Assembly: GCA_039583875.1 (NCBI GenBank)
Contig: CM077164.1
Location: forward strand, 64,315,043 to 64,379,042
DNA: 64,000 bases
Direction: 5' to 3'
DNA from: Platanthera guangdongensis
Taxonomy: Eukaryota; Streptophyta; Magnoliopsida; Asparagales; Orchidaceae
The position numbers were made by a program, and so were the translations under genes. Shown here one piece after another: positions 1 to 10,569 of the stretch. Below the pieces are notes generated by a model. That model saw only the letters and a program-made list of their open reading frames with translations. It had not been told where the DNA came from and did no database searches. Numbering within the stretch: the first letter of the stretch is position 1; each line of letters opens with the position of its first letter.

Positions 1-360
1 AATATTGATCTTTATTACCATCTTGGAACTCCGCTTGACTAACTGGGACAACTTTCATCCACATGACATCTCTCTTATTCTTATCTAGCCTTGTTTTGAA
101 GCATGAGTGAATATACTCCACATCTTCATTACATTATTCCTCGGGAGGTTGAACCTTACATATAATTTCAACTTTAGGATCCTCAACATTGTTTGTTTTT
201 TTCTTCTCTAAACAATTCTTCGCCAACATTCTTTTCTCTTGATACGGCGTGTCTATCATTTATTTATGTCATGGTTCATTTACAAAATGACCAATTTCTT
301 TCTCAAAAATAACCCCTGTACTTATCTTCATTTTTGGGAGTGTCTTCTCATTGTCGGTGC
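1..360 (-). pseudogene. Unrecognised coding-like remnant
   Basis: Read on the minus strand, this stretch keeps one frame for most of its length with only a few stops. It gives a lysine-rich hydrophilic peptide; one phrase is FKTRLDKNKRDVMWMKVV. I do not recognise the family. Composition and scattered stops suggest a decayed exon or transposon coding fragment that continues off the left edge. No signal peptide, membrane segment or known catalytic motif is visible. It could also be chance, because the region is AT-rich. Confidence 0.25.
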
Positions 361-660
361 ATGAAAGGCCTTCTTAAAGCTCCATTCATCATCTCTTCAT
401 CAGATTAGATATCCTCAAAATTTTAAAAAACTCTTCCTTCAATTGCATCTCTCTTCTATCTCGTCGTTCCATCAACTTCATGTTGTACATCACAAAATTT
501 AGAGCATTTATTTTCCTTTGATGCAAACGATTTATTCTTTTTGAAACCACTGCTAATGACCACTTCAATCTTGCCATCATTTTCGGGGTAATATGCGCTT
601 CTAAACTGAAGCACGGTTTCTAATTTTGCCCATACTGACCCCTAAAATGACTTATGAACC

Positions 661-950
661 TTGTGTCACAATCATAAGTATATGTCATGCGGATATTATG
701 TAGATGATTTCTTATATGAAAACAAGATGTAGTCACGCGGACAATTCAAATGATGTAACTAATGCATCTTAAAAATGCAAAGCAACAAAGCAAATAAAAA
801 AAAGTAGTGTTGCAATCACAAGTATCATGTGTATATGATGTAGATGATTTCTTATATGAAAACAAGATGCAGTCATGTAGAAATATCGAATGGTTGAACT
901 AATGTAACCTAAAAATCCAAAGCAAAAAAAAAAAACGAATAAAAAAATTG
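661..950. repeat. Tandem duplication, about 146 bp x 2
   Basis: The block starting at 661 is repeated imperfectly from about 807. Both halves share a core around 'gatgatttcttatatgaaaa' and then an A-rich stretch with related flanks. The copies differ by many substitutions, so the duplication is old. No gene is associated with it. Confidence 0.6.
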
Positions 951-1754
951 TCTGTTTATTTGATAAATTAGTTTTCCAATCAAACTACTTTCGTGCAAGA
1001 TAAATATTTCCGGAAGATATAATAATTGAAGGCGTATGACTAATAATGATGTAGTCTTCCAATTTTTAGCATTTGCAAAATTTTATCATCAGTCAACTTT
1101 AGATTTAAGTCATCACCAAGAACATATTCAAAATCAGGTTCATAAAAATACTCTCTTAACTTTGTGGTGTGCTCAATGTTGGGCTCTTGGACATGCCACC
1201 TTAACTCAAATTTCCTTAAATAATTTTGTGTATTCTTTGATAGGATTCATATCCTTGATCCAGATACATAATTAATTTGCTCACTTATTGATAGTTAAGA
1301 GATAATACATAGTTCAAGATCTGTGGGTGTAAAAGTTCTAGTTACTTGGCCCCAAATATGCAATCTTATTTTTAGGTTCCTTAAATGATTCATTCAGTTT
1401 TCAGTTGCTTCTAAGAACTTAGAACCAAAGATAAAATCAATTTGTCAGTGAATAAATGGCCACTTTCACGAGGATACGAAGTTCCTGTTAAATTAAAATC
1501 TAATGTCAGATTAGGTGTAGGAACATGGACAAGTTTGGATTCATTGTTTGTTCCACGTTCTAATTATGACATAGGCAGTAGTATATCACAATTAATTTTG
1601 GATGCTATTATTAGCAAATCCGAAATGGCTTTTATCAAACCAAAAAACACTTTTTAGACATTTACTTGATATTTTTTTTTCTTTTAGCAAACCACATCCA
1701 AATTTTTGTTTGACTGCCCCAATAAAGTAGTCGACCGTCTCATCCAGAACGCGA
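951..1754. other. AT-rich stretch without a recognised gene
   Basis: Two short plus-strand ORFs (1036-1275 and 1442-1657, 79 and 71 codons) lie here. Neither resembles a family I know, and neither has a recognisable promoter or splice context. I treat the interval as non-coding. Confidence 0.4.
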
Positions 1755-2160
1755 AGGCCGCCTGATGCAGGACAGACGTCACAAGACTGCCACCCTGGAG
1801 TCCCACCAAGGGGCCCACCTTGGCATTACACCAAGACGGCTTTATCAGGCCCGCGGGCCGTACACCCCAACCCGTCTCCGGTCCCACCACATGAAGACGA
1901 AAATTGGTTGAGGCTGTGATTCGATCTCGATACCTCCTTGATAAAAAGCTATGCTAAAAGACTCTTATCTAGGAGGTCGGGTGTTCGATCCCGGGCCTCA
2001 ACAACCTGTCACATGGTGCTGATTCTATGTCAGAGAGCTGGTTGGGGTGTATGGTCCGCGGGCCTAATGAAAGCCGCCTAGGTGAGACATCAAGGTGGGC
2101 CCCCTTGTGGGACTCCAGGGTGGCGGGCAGGTGTGATGCCCGTGTCGCATGACCGCGATT
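1755..2160. mobile_element. Foldback (long inverted repeat) element, copy 1
   Basis: The left arm, beginning near 'gatgcaggacagacgtcac', is matched in reverse complement by the right arm, which ends near 'cccgtgtcgcatgaccgc'. Arms are roughly 190 bp and the element would fold into one long hairpin. Near the centre each arm carries a tRNA-like stretch resembling the 3' half of plant tRNA-Lys, including a B-box-like 'gtgttcgatccc' at about 1980-1992 and its inverted counterpart near 1920-1933. No transposase is encoded. A second copy of the same architecture is at 43425-43850. It could be an inverted SINE dimer or a MITE that captured tRNA-derived sequence. Exact ends and a target duplication were not resolved. 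Confidence 0.6.
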
Positions 2161-2974
2161 GACGAACTCGCTGAGCTCCCTGTTTGACACCCTTCCTCTG
2201 CCGCAAACAACTCCAACAAGGAGACCATGGCGCAACCCGAACTGGACGCTTTAGTAGACTTCAACTTCCACGGCTATTTCTCGTCTGAGTTCTTCTCAAA
2301 CATAACTAACCGGCCCTAAGATCTCCACCTCTCCCTACAATCCATCCAAGACACCCACTTTAACCACTCCAACCCAATGCAATACCCCCCTCTCTAGTTC
2401 GATTCTCAGTCAGAAAAACATCAAAACAATCCCGTCCACTTTGAAGAAACTGAGGGGGAAAACATAGTCAAAGCTCCAAGCGCGAACCCTAGCCTTTATA
2501 TCATTCGATTTGAGATGAAGTTACAACATGAGTGCATTTTTGATATACAATTTTTTCTAATAATTCTGCTACGGAGGGATAGAAGGGTAAAATAGAACTT
2601 AATAATTCATTTATGGTCCATTCATTTGGACAAAATTGAGCCCTAGAATTAGACGTGAAAGTTTTTTTTTATTGAGATTGAACCTATAATTCCAATTCTA
2701 AAGCTTGAATACCGTTCCAACAAGGACCATTATGGATTTTTTGTAAAAATGCAGACCAATATGTGTTGTAACCTTTACCTCGAGAACATAATACCGGTGA
2801 TTGTTGCTAAATAGAGTACTCTATTTCAACTCAACACTGTCTGCCAAATGCTATTTATCCTTTGGAGGCCATGTACTTAACTATTATGTGTATTTAGAAT
2901 AGTTTAGTTCTGGCTAATGCAAATAGTAGAAAAACACGAAAAATAGAGAAATAATCCCAATATTTTATTAATTT
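2161..2974. other. Intergenic DNA, no recognised gene
   Basis: A plus-strand reading frame of about 31 codons starts at the ATG at 2227 and stops at a TAA. Further short open stretches follow, but nothing resembles a known family. From about 2500 the DNA becomes AT-rich up to the Copia-1 LTR. Confidence 0.4.
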
Positions 2975-3122
2975 TCCCAATATATCAATATAAAAGCATT
3001 TGTGCAATTATATAAGAAGAGAAGGAGTGACAATCTCTTTTTAAGATGCGCGTCAAATCCTAAATAGGTAGTGGGCTCTAACTGGCCCTTGCTATGGGCC
3101 TTAGTACATAATTTCTTCAACA
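2975..3122 (-). repeat. Copia-1 LTR (3' LTR in element orientation)
   Basis: Matches 8371-8523. Read on the minus strand it starts TGTTGAAGAAATTATG. A purine-rich tract (GGGGGAGGG on the minus strand, 3123-3131) lies directly inside it, as expected of a polypurine tract. The inner half contains a poorly conserved TATA-like stretch. Confidence 0.8.
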
Positions 3123-3492
3123 CCCTCCCCCAAGCTGGAGCATATAGATTGTAAGCACCAAGTTTGGACAAGAACTGATAATATAATGGACGTGTAAATC
3201 ACTTAGTGAATATATCAGCAATTTGCTTAGCAACAGAAACATGTTTTAACTGTAGTTTCTTCAGTTGAACCTTCTCCAAAATGAAGTGACAATCAACTTC
3301 AACTTGTTTGATACTTTCATGAAAGACGAGATTCTTGACAATATGTATAGTGTCTTGACAGTCGCAACCGAGAATAGCCGATGAGGGAAGTTTCACACCC
3401 AAATCACTTTCAAGAATTTCCAACCAAGTAAGCTTGGACATAAGCCATTGAACGATACTTAACTTTAGCTGATGAGTGAGCAAGCACAAACT

Positions 3493-4443
3493 CAGAGGTG
3501 TCCTAAAAAATCGGGCCCACCAGGCCGGACCGGCCCGGCCCGGTGAAAAGCCCGACAGGCCCGGTCCCGGGCCAAGCCCGCCTCGGGCCCAGGCCGGGCC
3601 ATGGGGCCCTTCCGAGCCCCATTGTAGGGCAAATGCCCGGCCCGGTGCCCGGGCCGGGCCGGGTCGGGCAAAGCCCGGTTGCCGGGCTTAGCCCGGGCCT
3701 GGAAAAGCCCGGGCTAAACCCGGGAACTCTTTGTTCTCCTTCTACGAAGCTGGGTCCTGCGTTTGTCTGTGAAACCACACAGTCCATCAGATCAGTTCAT
3801 TCCTATTGTAATTCTCTTTGCTTTAGGATTCAACTTTTCTTCCTCCCTCTTCCGTAAGAGTGATTGTCGCGGTTCGTTGAATAGGATGTTGCAGGTGTCT
3901 CCTGAAACACCGTTGAAGTACAAACGGCGGAAAGTCTCCGCTATCCGCCAGTTCCCCCGTGGCTGTATCCCTAATGCAGCAAAATTGAATCCGAAACCCT
4001 CTGAAGGAACACATTCTTTGGTGGCATTGGAGAACGGTAAGGTTACTGAAACGGATAATGTATTAGCGGATTCCAATTTCTCTGATAAACTGGTTGTTCC
4101 TTCTCCATCGGTTTTGGAGGAGAAGACACTCAGGAATCCAGGCTCGTCCAAAGATTTGGTTCAGGAATTAGTGGATCTGTCAAATAGTTCTCCTGCAGCA
4201 CTTGATTTTTTTTTTATGAATTAAAAAAAAACAATTTTTTTTTAAAAAATAAACGGGCTGGGCTTATCCTGGGCCCGGCCCGGGCCGGCCTGGGGGGCCT
4301 TACCAGGCCCCCCCCAGGGAGCATAGCCCGGCCCGACCCGGCCCGGTTACATTGTTAAGCCCAGCCCGGGCCCGGTTCGGAAAAGCTCGGGCCCTGCAGG
4401 CCCGGGCTAAGCCCGGGCCCGCTGGGCTTTATGCGCCCCACTA
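3493..4443. mobile_element. hAT-1: non-autonomous hAT element with captured gene sequence
   Basis: A perfect 8-bp target duplication, cacaaact, flanks the element at 3485-3492 and 4444-4451. The left end begins CAGAGGTGTCC and the right end reads TAGTGGGGCGC inward, fitting the short imperfect termini of plant hAT elements. Both subterminal regions (about 3510-3735 and 4250-4430) are very GC-rich arrays of GGGCCC/CCCGGG-type words, a known plant hAT subterminal pattern. No transposase is present. The centre holds an AT-neutral segment with a long ORF (see 3763-4224). Removing the element and one copy of the duplication restores continuity of the Copia-1 RNase H region. Confidence 0.82.
3763..4224 (+). 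pseudogene. Captured gene fragment, possibly SUVH-like N-terminal region
   Basis: This 153-codon plus-strand ORF lies between the GC-rich arms of hAT-1 and differs from them in composition. It contains the phrase YKRRKVSAIRQFPRGC. That resembles the basic stretch with an 'R-[KR]-V-S-A-[IV]-R-x-[FY]-P-x-G-C' pattern seen in the N-terminal part of plant SUVH5/6-type histone methyltransferases. No SET, pre-SET or SRA domain is present. The end of the ORF runs into poly-T/poly-A. The assignment rests on one short motif recalled from the family, so it is tentative. What the sequence shows directly is only that a host-like coding segment sits inside a hAT element. Confidence 0.42.
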
Positions 4444-5548
4444 CACAAACTGCTTCTTGTTGCAGCAGATGATAAAGTGTCCACCAAAGTATGTACAATA
4501 TTCACTCGTGGAACGACGATCTTTCAAAGAGCCAGCGTAGTCAACATCAGAGTAGGAAATAAGAGATAAGGTAGAAGAAGACTTGTATACAAGTCCTTGT
4601 CCAGGAGCAACCTTCAAGTATCAAAGGTTGCACTCAACTTCCAAGAGGTGAGAGGTCCGTGGAGAATTCATGAATCGACTTTCAATTCCAACAACGATGG
4701 ATGTATTTGGTCTTGTAACTGTATGATGTATCAACTTCCCTACAAGACGACAATAATACTCTGGGTTCGGAAGGAGAAGATCTGAGTCTGAGGCATGAGC
4801 GTAAAGTTTGTGATTGACATCCATATGAGCGTCAATAGGCTTACATCAAGAGTAGCCAACATCATGAAACACGTCTAGATAATACTTCCGTTGAGATAGA
4901 ACAAGCTCATCAAGGCACCAAGCTACCTCAGACCAAGGATGTATTAGACCAAGTCTTTAGTTTTAAAAACAGAGGCTAAGTGTTGTTTGATCAGGTGAAT
5001 TTGTTGACTTCATCACCAATAATCAAAATATTATCGACATAGACCAAGAATTACTATGTCTGTCGCACAATGTCTAGTAAATAGAGAGAAGTCAGCAGAT
5101 CTTTGATTGAACCCAACACCACGAACAACATGACTAAATTTTCAAGCCATGTTCAAGGAAATTGTTTGAGACTATAAAGATATTTTTTGAGATGACATAC
5201 AAGGGATTCCTCTGCGTTCTCAAACCCGAGAGGTTGTTTCATGCAGACGACGTCCAACAGATCGCCATTGAGAAAAATATTTTTAACATCTAGTTGATGC
5301 ATCGACTAGTCGATGAACATCAAGGGAGATTAAGGCACACACATTATTCAGTTTTGTGATGGGCAAGAAGGTCTCGTCATAATCAAGACCATGTTGTTAA
5401 GTGAACCCACGAGCTACAAGCCGAGCCTTAAGTCGCACAACAACTCTATCCAGACCATGTTTGATAGTAAAAACCCATCTACACCCCACACACGACTGTC
5501 CAGGTGGAAGGGGAACAAGATTCCATGTCTGATTCACTCGAAGAGAAG

Positions 5549-6535
5549 CTATTTCCTCAACCATGGCCGCCACCCCAGGTGATGAAGAGCCTCCTGCAAA
5601 GGGTTAGAGACGGAAATAGTCATCAAGAAAGTGACAAATTTGTGTAGGACTGGAGAGAGACGATGTGAGGAGACATAGTTCGGCATTGGATGAGCGGTTG
5701 ATGCAGATGCCAGACCTTTAGGCCGCGCGATATCATTTGTTGCTGGCAATTGTCTGAGGGCATCGGAACGGGGAGGACGACGAGTGTATACTCTAAGAAG
5801 AGGAGGTTTGGAGGGTGTGATGATCGGTGGGTGTTGTATAGGTGGTAGAGGAGACGTAACTGGGACGGTAGGGCGACACCATTTTGTTGGAGGGTGTAAG
5901 TACATCAGGTTTGATGGATGATCTCCGATTCATAACGTATAGTATTAAACTCATGACTTGTGTATTCACACAGATTATCGGTGCAAATTTTTTTAATGAG
6001 ACTTGAAAATTGAGTACAAATTTCAGCAATAAAAGCACGAAACACACAAGGGAGTTCAAAACGATCGAGAAGTACATACAACCACATTATGCGAGAGTGA
6101 TCATCAATAAAGGTAAGGAAATAACGGTAACCATAAACACTAGCTGTTTTATAAGGGCCACAAATATTCGAATGTAATTAAACAAAATGATTATCACTCT
6201 GAGTACAATGAAGAATAAAAGAAGAACGATGCTGTTTTCCAAATATACAAGATTCACAAGTAAAGTCGTTGAGAGAGAGAGAGATCAAGAAGAGCTTTCT
6301 TAATAATAGTGAGAGGAGCATGCCCAAGATGCATGTGCCACTCAACAGAGGCGACGAAGGAGAGAACAAAGGAAGAAACATGGAGAATGTAGAGCCCATT
6401 GGACAATCTTCCTTCACCAATGATATTCTGCATCTGTCGATCTTGCAAAACAAAAGAGGTGGAAGAGTGTAGTGCAGTTAAAATCTTGAGTAAGACGACT
6501 AACAAAAAAGAGATTAAAAGAAGAGCCCGGAACAT
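5549..6535 (-). pseudogene. Copia-1 integrase, truncated
   Basis: The pre-integrase region (around 6254-6535, with WHMHLGHAP) and the HHCC finger remnant (around 6178-6300, with CESCIFGKQHRSSF) are recognisable on the minus strand. The catalytic core is partly present at 5905-6087, where the frame gives RAFIAEICTQFSS. Near 5890 the reading jumps from the 'TPQQNGVA' position of Copia-3 to its proline-rich linker at 5549-5880, which ends NPLQEALHHLGW. The C-terminal part of the integrase is therefore deleted, by roughly 0.4-0.5 kb compared with Copia-3. Several frameshifts are present. Confidence 0.7.
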
Positions 6536-6779
6536 GAGGAATCAAGTGAAGGGAGATAGATGAAGTGAGGGACACATCAACAAAACTAGAAACCGGGGTG
6601 CTATGCTCATTGGCCACTGCGATGAACTTCGGATGCACCGAATTCAAGTACTGATGTGGTTTCTGCGGAGTAATATGGTGGGTGGCATCAGAGTTTACAA
6701 TCCATATGGAGCTCTGAGAGAGACATGAGATACCTTCATTGGAGATAAACACAACCAAGCCAGATGAACGATTAATCAT
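6414..6779 (-). pseudogene. Copia-1 aspartic protease, active site mutated
   Basis: The 121-codon minus-strand frame aligns with the protease of Copia-3. The usual catalytic D-S-G-A-T-H-H is replaced by N-S-D-A-T-H-H, losing the aspartate and the glycine. The downstream strand 'VPGSSFNLFFVSRLT' matches the Copia-3 'VPSSHFNLLSVGRLT'. The protease normally cleaves the Gag-Pol polyprotein. This copy would be dead. Confidence 0.75.
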
Positions 6780-6973
6780 CCCTTGAAGATGTTGAAACTA
6801 TGTTCACAAGACATCACTGTCGGTGCTGGTGGTGGAAGGAGTGACCACAACTTGGCCTGGTGTTGTTGGGGCATACCATACTTACAATAGCAGGTTGCCT
6901 CAAAATGGCGTGTACATTAAGGACGAGTCCTGCCACGACCCCGTCCTCGAGACCCGGTGTGAGCCCCACGAGC

Positions 6974-7754
6974 TCATGGAGGAGTTAGGTAAGATGGAAA
7001 GGATTGCTGGAGGAGAGCCGGAGAAAGGGTCCCGGGACCATCAGAGGGCGGGGTTACCTTTAAAAGCATCGAACACACATCTGAAAAAGAAGGAAGGGTA
7101 GATGAAGAAAGAATCTGAGACCGGACGCTGTGAATATGTGGTGAAACAGAAGCCATCATCATGGCGATGCCAATGGCTTCTTTCTGGCACGTTGGGTAGC
7201 GAGGTCCGTTATTGGAGACTAATGCTGAATCCAGTCTTCAACCAGAGTTTTGGAGCGAGCAACAAATGAGGTTAAGTTTCCCGTCACCCTTGAGTCGAGA
7301 GTTTGAAGATCCCTGATGATGTCAAACAAATGTTGCAAGTTGTCTTTGCCTGAATAAAGGGAGTGAAGTTCCTCCCACGTGACATTGGCCGTCTCATGAT
7401 ACATGGCCATTCGATATGACTCACTGTCCAAAGAGTTGAGGATCCATGATTGGACATGACCGTCGTTACGTACCCATTCCTCGGTGGGCTAAGTAGGTGT
7501 TGGTTTAGTCAAGTGATAAGGGAGACCCTTGGTTTGAAAGATGTGAAGAACAAAGTGCATCCACTATTCCACTCATCACAGTTCTTCTTCCTACTAAGAG
7601 AGATAGTGGTGATCTGAAATTTATCACAAATTTCAGGAAGGGAAGTTGCAGCACAGGCTGGAAGAAACAGGGCATCATTCACATCCATTGAAGCAGGAGA
7701 AGGCGAGGATGCGGTTACACCGAAGATCTGATCGGAAGCACAATCGGCGAGCAA
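6974..7754 (-). pseudogene. Copia-1 gag, degenerate
   Basis: Three minus-strand pieces align in order with Copia-3 gag. 7509-7754 has FQITTISLSRKKN, 7219-7431 has YHETANVTWEELHSLYSGKD, and 6974-7162 has SFSDVCSMLL and SPALLQQ. The zinc knuckle found in Copia-3 is not recognisable here. Frameshifts separate the pieces. Gag would form the virus-like particle that packages the RNA. Confidence 0.75.
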
Positions 7755-7784
7755 GAGAGCTCCCTGGAAGAACTATTTCCGAGC

Positions 7785-8130
7785 ATAAGTGCGAGCATGT
7801 CAAGCAGGAGAGCTTGCAGGAAGCTTTGCCAAGCAGTTCTCGCTAGAAGCTTTGCGGGCAGGAGAGCTCGCGGGATGCTTTGCCGAGCAGGAGAGCTCAC
7901 AGGAAGCTTTGGCGAGCAGGAGAGCTCGCTGGAAGCCTTGCGAGAAGGAGGGCTCACGAGAAGCTTTACCGAGCAAGAGAGATCGCTGGAAGCTTTGGGT
8001 GCAGGAGAGCTTGCCGGAAGCTTTGCCGAGTAGGAGAGCTCACTGGAAGCTTTGCGAGCAAGTGAGCTCGCAGGAAGCTTTGCCAAGCAGGAGAGCTCGC
8101 GGAAAGCTGTGCGAGCAGGAGGTGCGACCT
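7785..8130 (-). repeat. Copia-1 leader minisatellite, about 29 bp x 11-12
   Basis: Imperfect copies of a unit like 'gagcaggagagctcgctgga' + 'agctttgcc' (plus-strand wording) run between the gag start and the 5' LTR. Many copies have an AAGCTT and a GAGCTC. The array occupies the untranslated leader of the element. Copia-3 has a tandem array in the same place with a different unit (45887-46345). The apparent ORFs on the plus strand here are products of the repeat. Confidence 0.75.
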
Positions 8131-8370
8131 TGGTCAGCGGGAGAACGTCGCTTTGCCATGGTCACGCCGAGAGGGGCGGCAACGCGTGCACCGCGATCTG
8201 AAGCAACAAAGATGCGATCAATAGAGGAAGACGAGCGGGCTTCAACATAGGAGATACTATAGTTAGATGGAGAATGCAATCACTTATAGTCTAGCAACCT
8301 GAGGACACGACAAAAGTGTCTTGCGAACAAAGCGGATAGAGAAGAAGAGATCGCGGAAGAAAGGATGAGA

Positions 8371-8523
8371 TCCCAATATATCAATATATAATCATTTGTA
8401 CACTTGCATAAGAAGAGAGGAAGGAGTGACAATCTCATTCTAAGATGTGAGACTTAAATTCTAAAGATGTAGCGGGCTCTAGCTGGGCCTTGATATAAGT
8501 CTTAGTACATAATTTCTTCAACA
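8371..8523 (-). repeat. Copia-1 LTR (5' LTR in element orientation)
   Basis: Direct repeat of 2975-3122, with the same outer end reading TGTTGAAGAAATTATG on the minus strand. Just inside it (8358-8370) the minus strand reads TGGGATCTCATCC, which may be a decayed tRNA-Met primer site (canonical TGGTATCAGAGC). Confidence 0.75.
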
Positions 8524-8738
8524 AAAATAAAGCTGCATTTATGCTGAAAGGATGCTCTTTGTATATGCTTGCTTATTTGGTGGCCTACAATGTTTATACT
8601 TTCTCTTTCAAATTCTTGGCTTACTCTCGATCTCTTTCTTCCTTCTTGTGACTGGGCTTCCTGTCACTTGTTATTTTGCACATTTTTCATATAGCAAGTA
8701 TAAGAGATAAGCATAATACCTCCTAATTTATTTTTCAG

Positions 8739-8863
8739 GTTAACAGTCTGTCATTTAATCCATTTAATGAATGGCTTCTTGCAACTGCATCAGCGGACAC
8801 AGATATTAAACTGTTTGATTTGCGGAAACTGGCATCTTGTTTGCACACTTTTTGTAGTCACAC
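8739..8863 (+). pseudogene. Orphan exon of an MSI-type WD40 gene (RbAp48/CAF-1 p48 family)
   Basis: A 125-bp open stretch is bounded by a pyrimidine-rich acceptor (tttttcag) and a canonical donor (GTATGT at 8864). It encodes 41 codons without a stop, including LSFNPFNEWLLATASAD and IKLFDLRKLASCLHTF. This is one WD40 repeat of the MSI1/MSI2-type chromatin proteins, which bind histones in CAF-1, PRC2 and HDAC complexes. Preceding and following exons were not found in the flanking 1.7 kb downstream, or upstream across Copia-1. It is either a relic fragment or one exon of a gene whose introns have been expanded by insertions. The family call is strong; the functional state is unknown. Confidence 0.68.
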
Positions 8864-10544
8864 GTATGTACACTATTCATTCTTGATGATAAAATATTTT
8901 ACTTGTTTCCATGAACTCAATGATGTGGTATTTTCATACATTTTTTTTTTTATATTAATTGTTGATTAAACATTATCTTAATTTCTCTTGGTTTTACTGT
9001 GATTAATTCTTATATGGGTGCGCATGGTGCAAGTGTTATTATCTTTTTCGTTGGCTGCTTATGTGCAGGATCAAGTGCATGCATACATGGAAACACATGG
9101 GCTCTTTATATGCACACACTAATACAATCAAACTTATATTGCCATGTCACATAGATTTAGTTATAACTGCTTTTGTCATGTGGCCTGACATCTACTTCTG
9201 CATGGAGCACTTCTCGTGATGTTTTTGCTCGAAATGCATATTCATTAAAATGTTATGATCCACATTTTGCAGTAATCAATCTCGAAAATGTAAATTATGC
9301 AAGTGCTCTGCCAGTACTTGCACCATGCTAAATTATTTTTATAAATTGTTACTAATCTGAAGTAGAAAGTTAAATGTGGTGACAAGTGACAACACAATTG
9401 TTAACTTTTTAAACTGTTGATCACTTACTAATAGTACTTATTGCTCATCTCCATGACATTCATGTTAAATATTGAACTTAAAAATGTAACCCTACCGTAA
9501 CCCGAACACCAATTTTAAGATTTATTTTTCTTAAGAATTATTCATATGACCTCTGACACACCAATAATGGTGTGCATATTTTTCAATACTAATAATTGCT
9601 ATACTAGCTAGGATTTCAGAGAATACATGCATTGAACCAGGATCATTTGATTTAAAAATATCGTGTGAGATTTTCAATAGCAGTGTGGAGGTGTCATTGA
9701 TTTAAAAAATATCACGTGAGGTATTCATTAGCAGTGTGGAGTTGTCTGGCACGGTAGACTGACATTTACACCAAGGGTGTCATAGATTAACTACAATGCC
9801 CAATCCAATGGATCAATTTAAGTTTGTTCTATATGCAGTTCAGATTTTTCTGTTAAATTGTTTTCACCATATAAACAAAACTAAACAATGGATCTCCACA
9901 ATCAAACATTAAAGATTTCATAGATATTTAAATTGACATGGTCATCCTCTTGTTGCTAGCCATAGAAATGGGTTGAGTCATTAGCCATAGTAGAGGTGGA
10001 TCAAAGTGAGGGGAAGCAAATTTCTTCCCGCAATTTCCTGTCCCCCAATGTTGCATTTCAGTGGAGATCTAGTATATAGTGAGAGAATGAGGAGCTCTTC
10101 CCTGTTGGGGGAGTCTCAACCCTAACAGGGGGGGAGGGAGAGCATTATGGTAAAAACTTCTTTAGCCTCTTTCTTTCTTTTATCAATAATCCTCCCTTTT
10201 ACCACAGGCATGGCAAAGCCCCGATATGCCCGAACCAGATTCGAATCCTTGTGAAATCCAGGCCCATGCTCCCTCTAGGGTCTGGTAGAAAGTAGCGGGG
10301 TGCTTCCCATCATTAAATGTTGGGCTGTGAATAACTTTTACAATTGGGCCCAGCTGCCACACTTAAGACGTTCTGGACTTGGCTGGGCCTTCCCGAGCAT
10401 TTAAGTAGACATTCCCGGACGAGCCATCCAGACCCAATTTTTTTGCGCGCCTATTTTACCAACAATAGTTAAAAAAGACTGCTAAGGAAGAAGTGTTTAA
10501 CTTAAAAGTTTGCCAACATTAAAATGGTTCAATCTAAAAATAAA
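8864..10544. other. AT-rich non-coding DNA
   Basis: No exon matching the rest of an MSI-type gene, no transposon domain and no RNA gene is visible. Apart from the 51-bp duplication at 9643-9745, I see only AT-rich sequence, plus a more GC-rich block at about 10010-10440 of unknown nature that may be part of the LTR of the chromovirus remnant next to it. Confidence 0.45.
9643..9745. repeat. Tandem duplication, about 51 bp x 2
   Basis: The sequence from 'catttgatttaaaaata' to 'cagtgtggaggtgt' is repeated directly from about 9695 with a handful of substitutions. Confidence 0.65.
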
Positions 10545-10569
10545 TGCCCGCTAATTAAAAAGTAAAATA

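Larger units (their letters stand above)
3132..5560 (-). pseudogene. Copia-1 reverse transcriptase and RNase H, degenerate
   Basis: Minus-strand fragments match the RT/RNase H half of Copia-3. The stretch at 4621-4824 corresponds to the segment after the RT palm, with MDVNHKLYAHASDSDLLL and LVGKLI. The stretch at 3199-3484 is the RNase H C-terminal part, with KLTWLEILESDLG and VEVDCHFILEKVQ. Between about 4830 and 5560 the frame is broken repeatedly and only patches such as LVLSQRKYYLD remain. The RNase H coding sequence is split cleanly by the hAT element at 3493-4443. In life this would have made the cDNA copy of the element. It is certainly inactive now. Confidence 0.75.
2975..8523 (-). 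mobile_element. Copia-1: decayed Ty1/copia LTR retrotransposon
   Basis: Two direct repeats of about 150 bp (2975-3122 and 8371-8523) bound an antisense series of copia domains in the right order: gag, aspartic protease, integrase, reverse transcriptase, RNase H. The peptides align piecewise with those of Copia-3, so the two belong to one family. The element has many frameshifts and stops, a deletion in the integrase C-terminal part near 5900, and a hAT insertion at 3493-4443. I could not find a convincing 5-bp target duplication. It ends 215 bp upstream of a WD40 exon and may have landed in an intron of that gene. Confidence 0.85.

Noticed and set aside
1036..1657. Two short plus-strand ORFs as genes
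   Set aside because: They are short, lack homology that I recognise, and lie in AT-rich DNA with no supporting signals.
1960..2000. tRNA-Lys gene candidates at about 1980 and 43670
   Set aside because: Only the 3' half with a B-box-like part is present, with no acceptor stem or D-arm, and inverted partners lie in the same foldback element.
3476..3857. Pro/Gly/Arg-rich ORFs on both strands
   Set aside because: They are translations of the GC-rich subterminal repeats of hAT-1, open by composition on both strands.
7789..8250. Plus-strand repeat-protein-like ORFs (RRA..KLC)
   Set aside because: They come from the 29-bp leader minisatellite of Copia-1, which is on the minus strand and untranslated.
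2965..8528. 5-bp target duplication for Copia-1
   Set aside because: The bases outside the two LTRs (aattt and aaaat) do not match as direct repeats.
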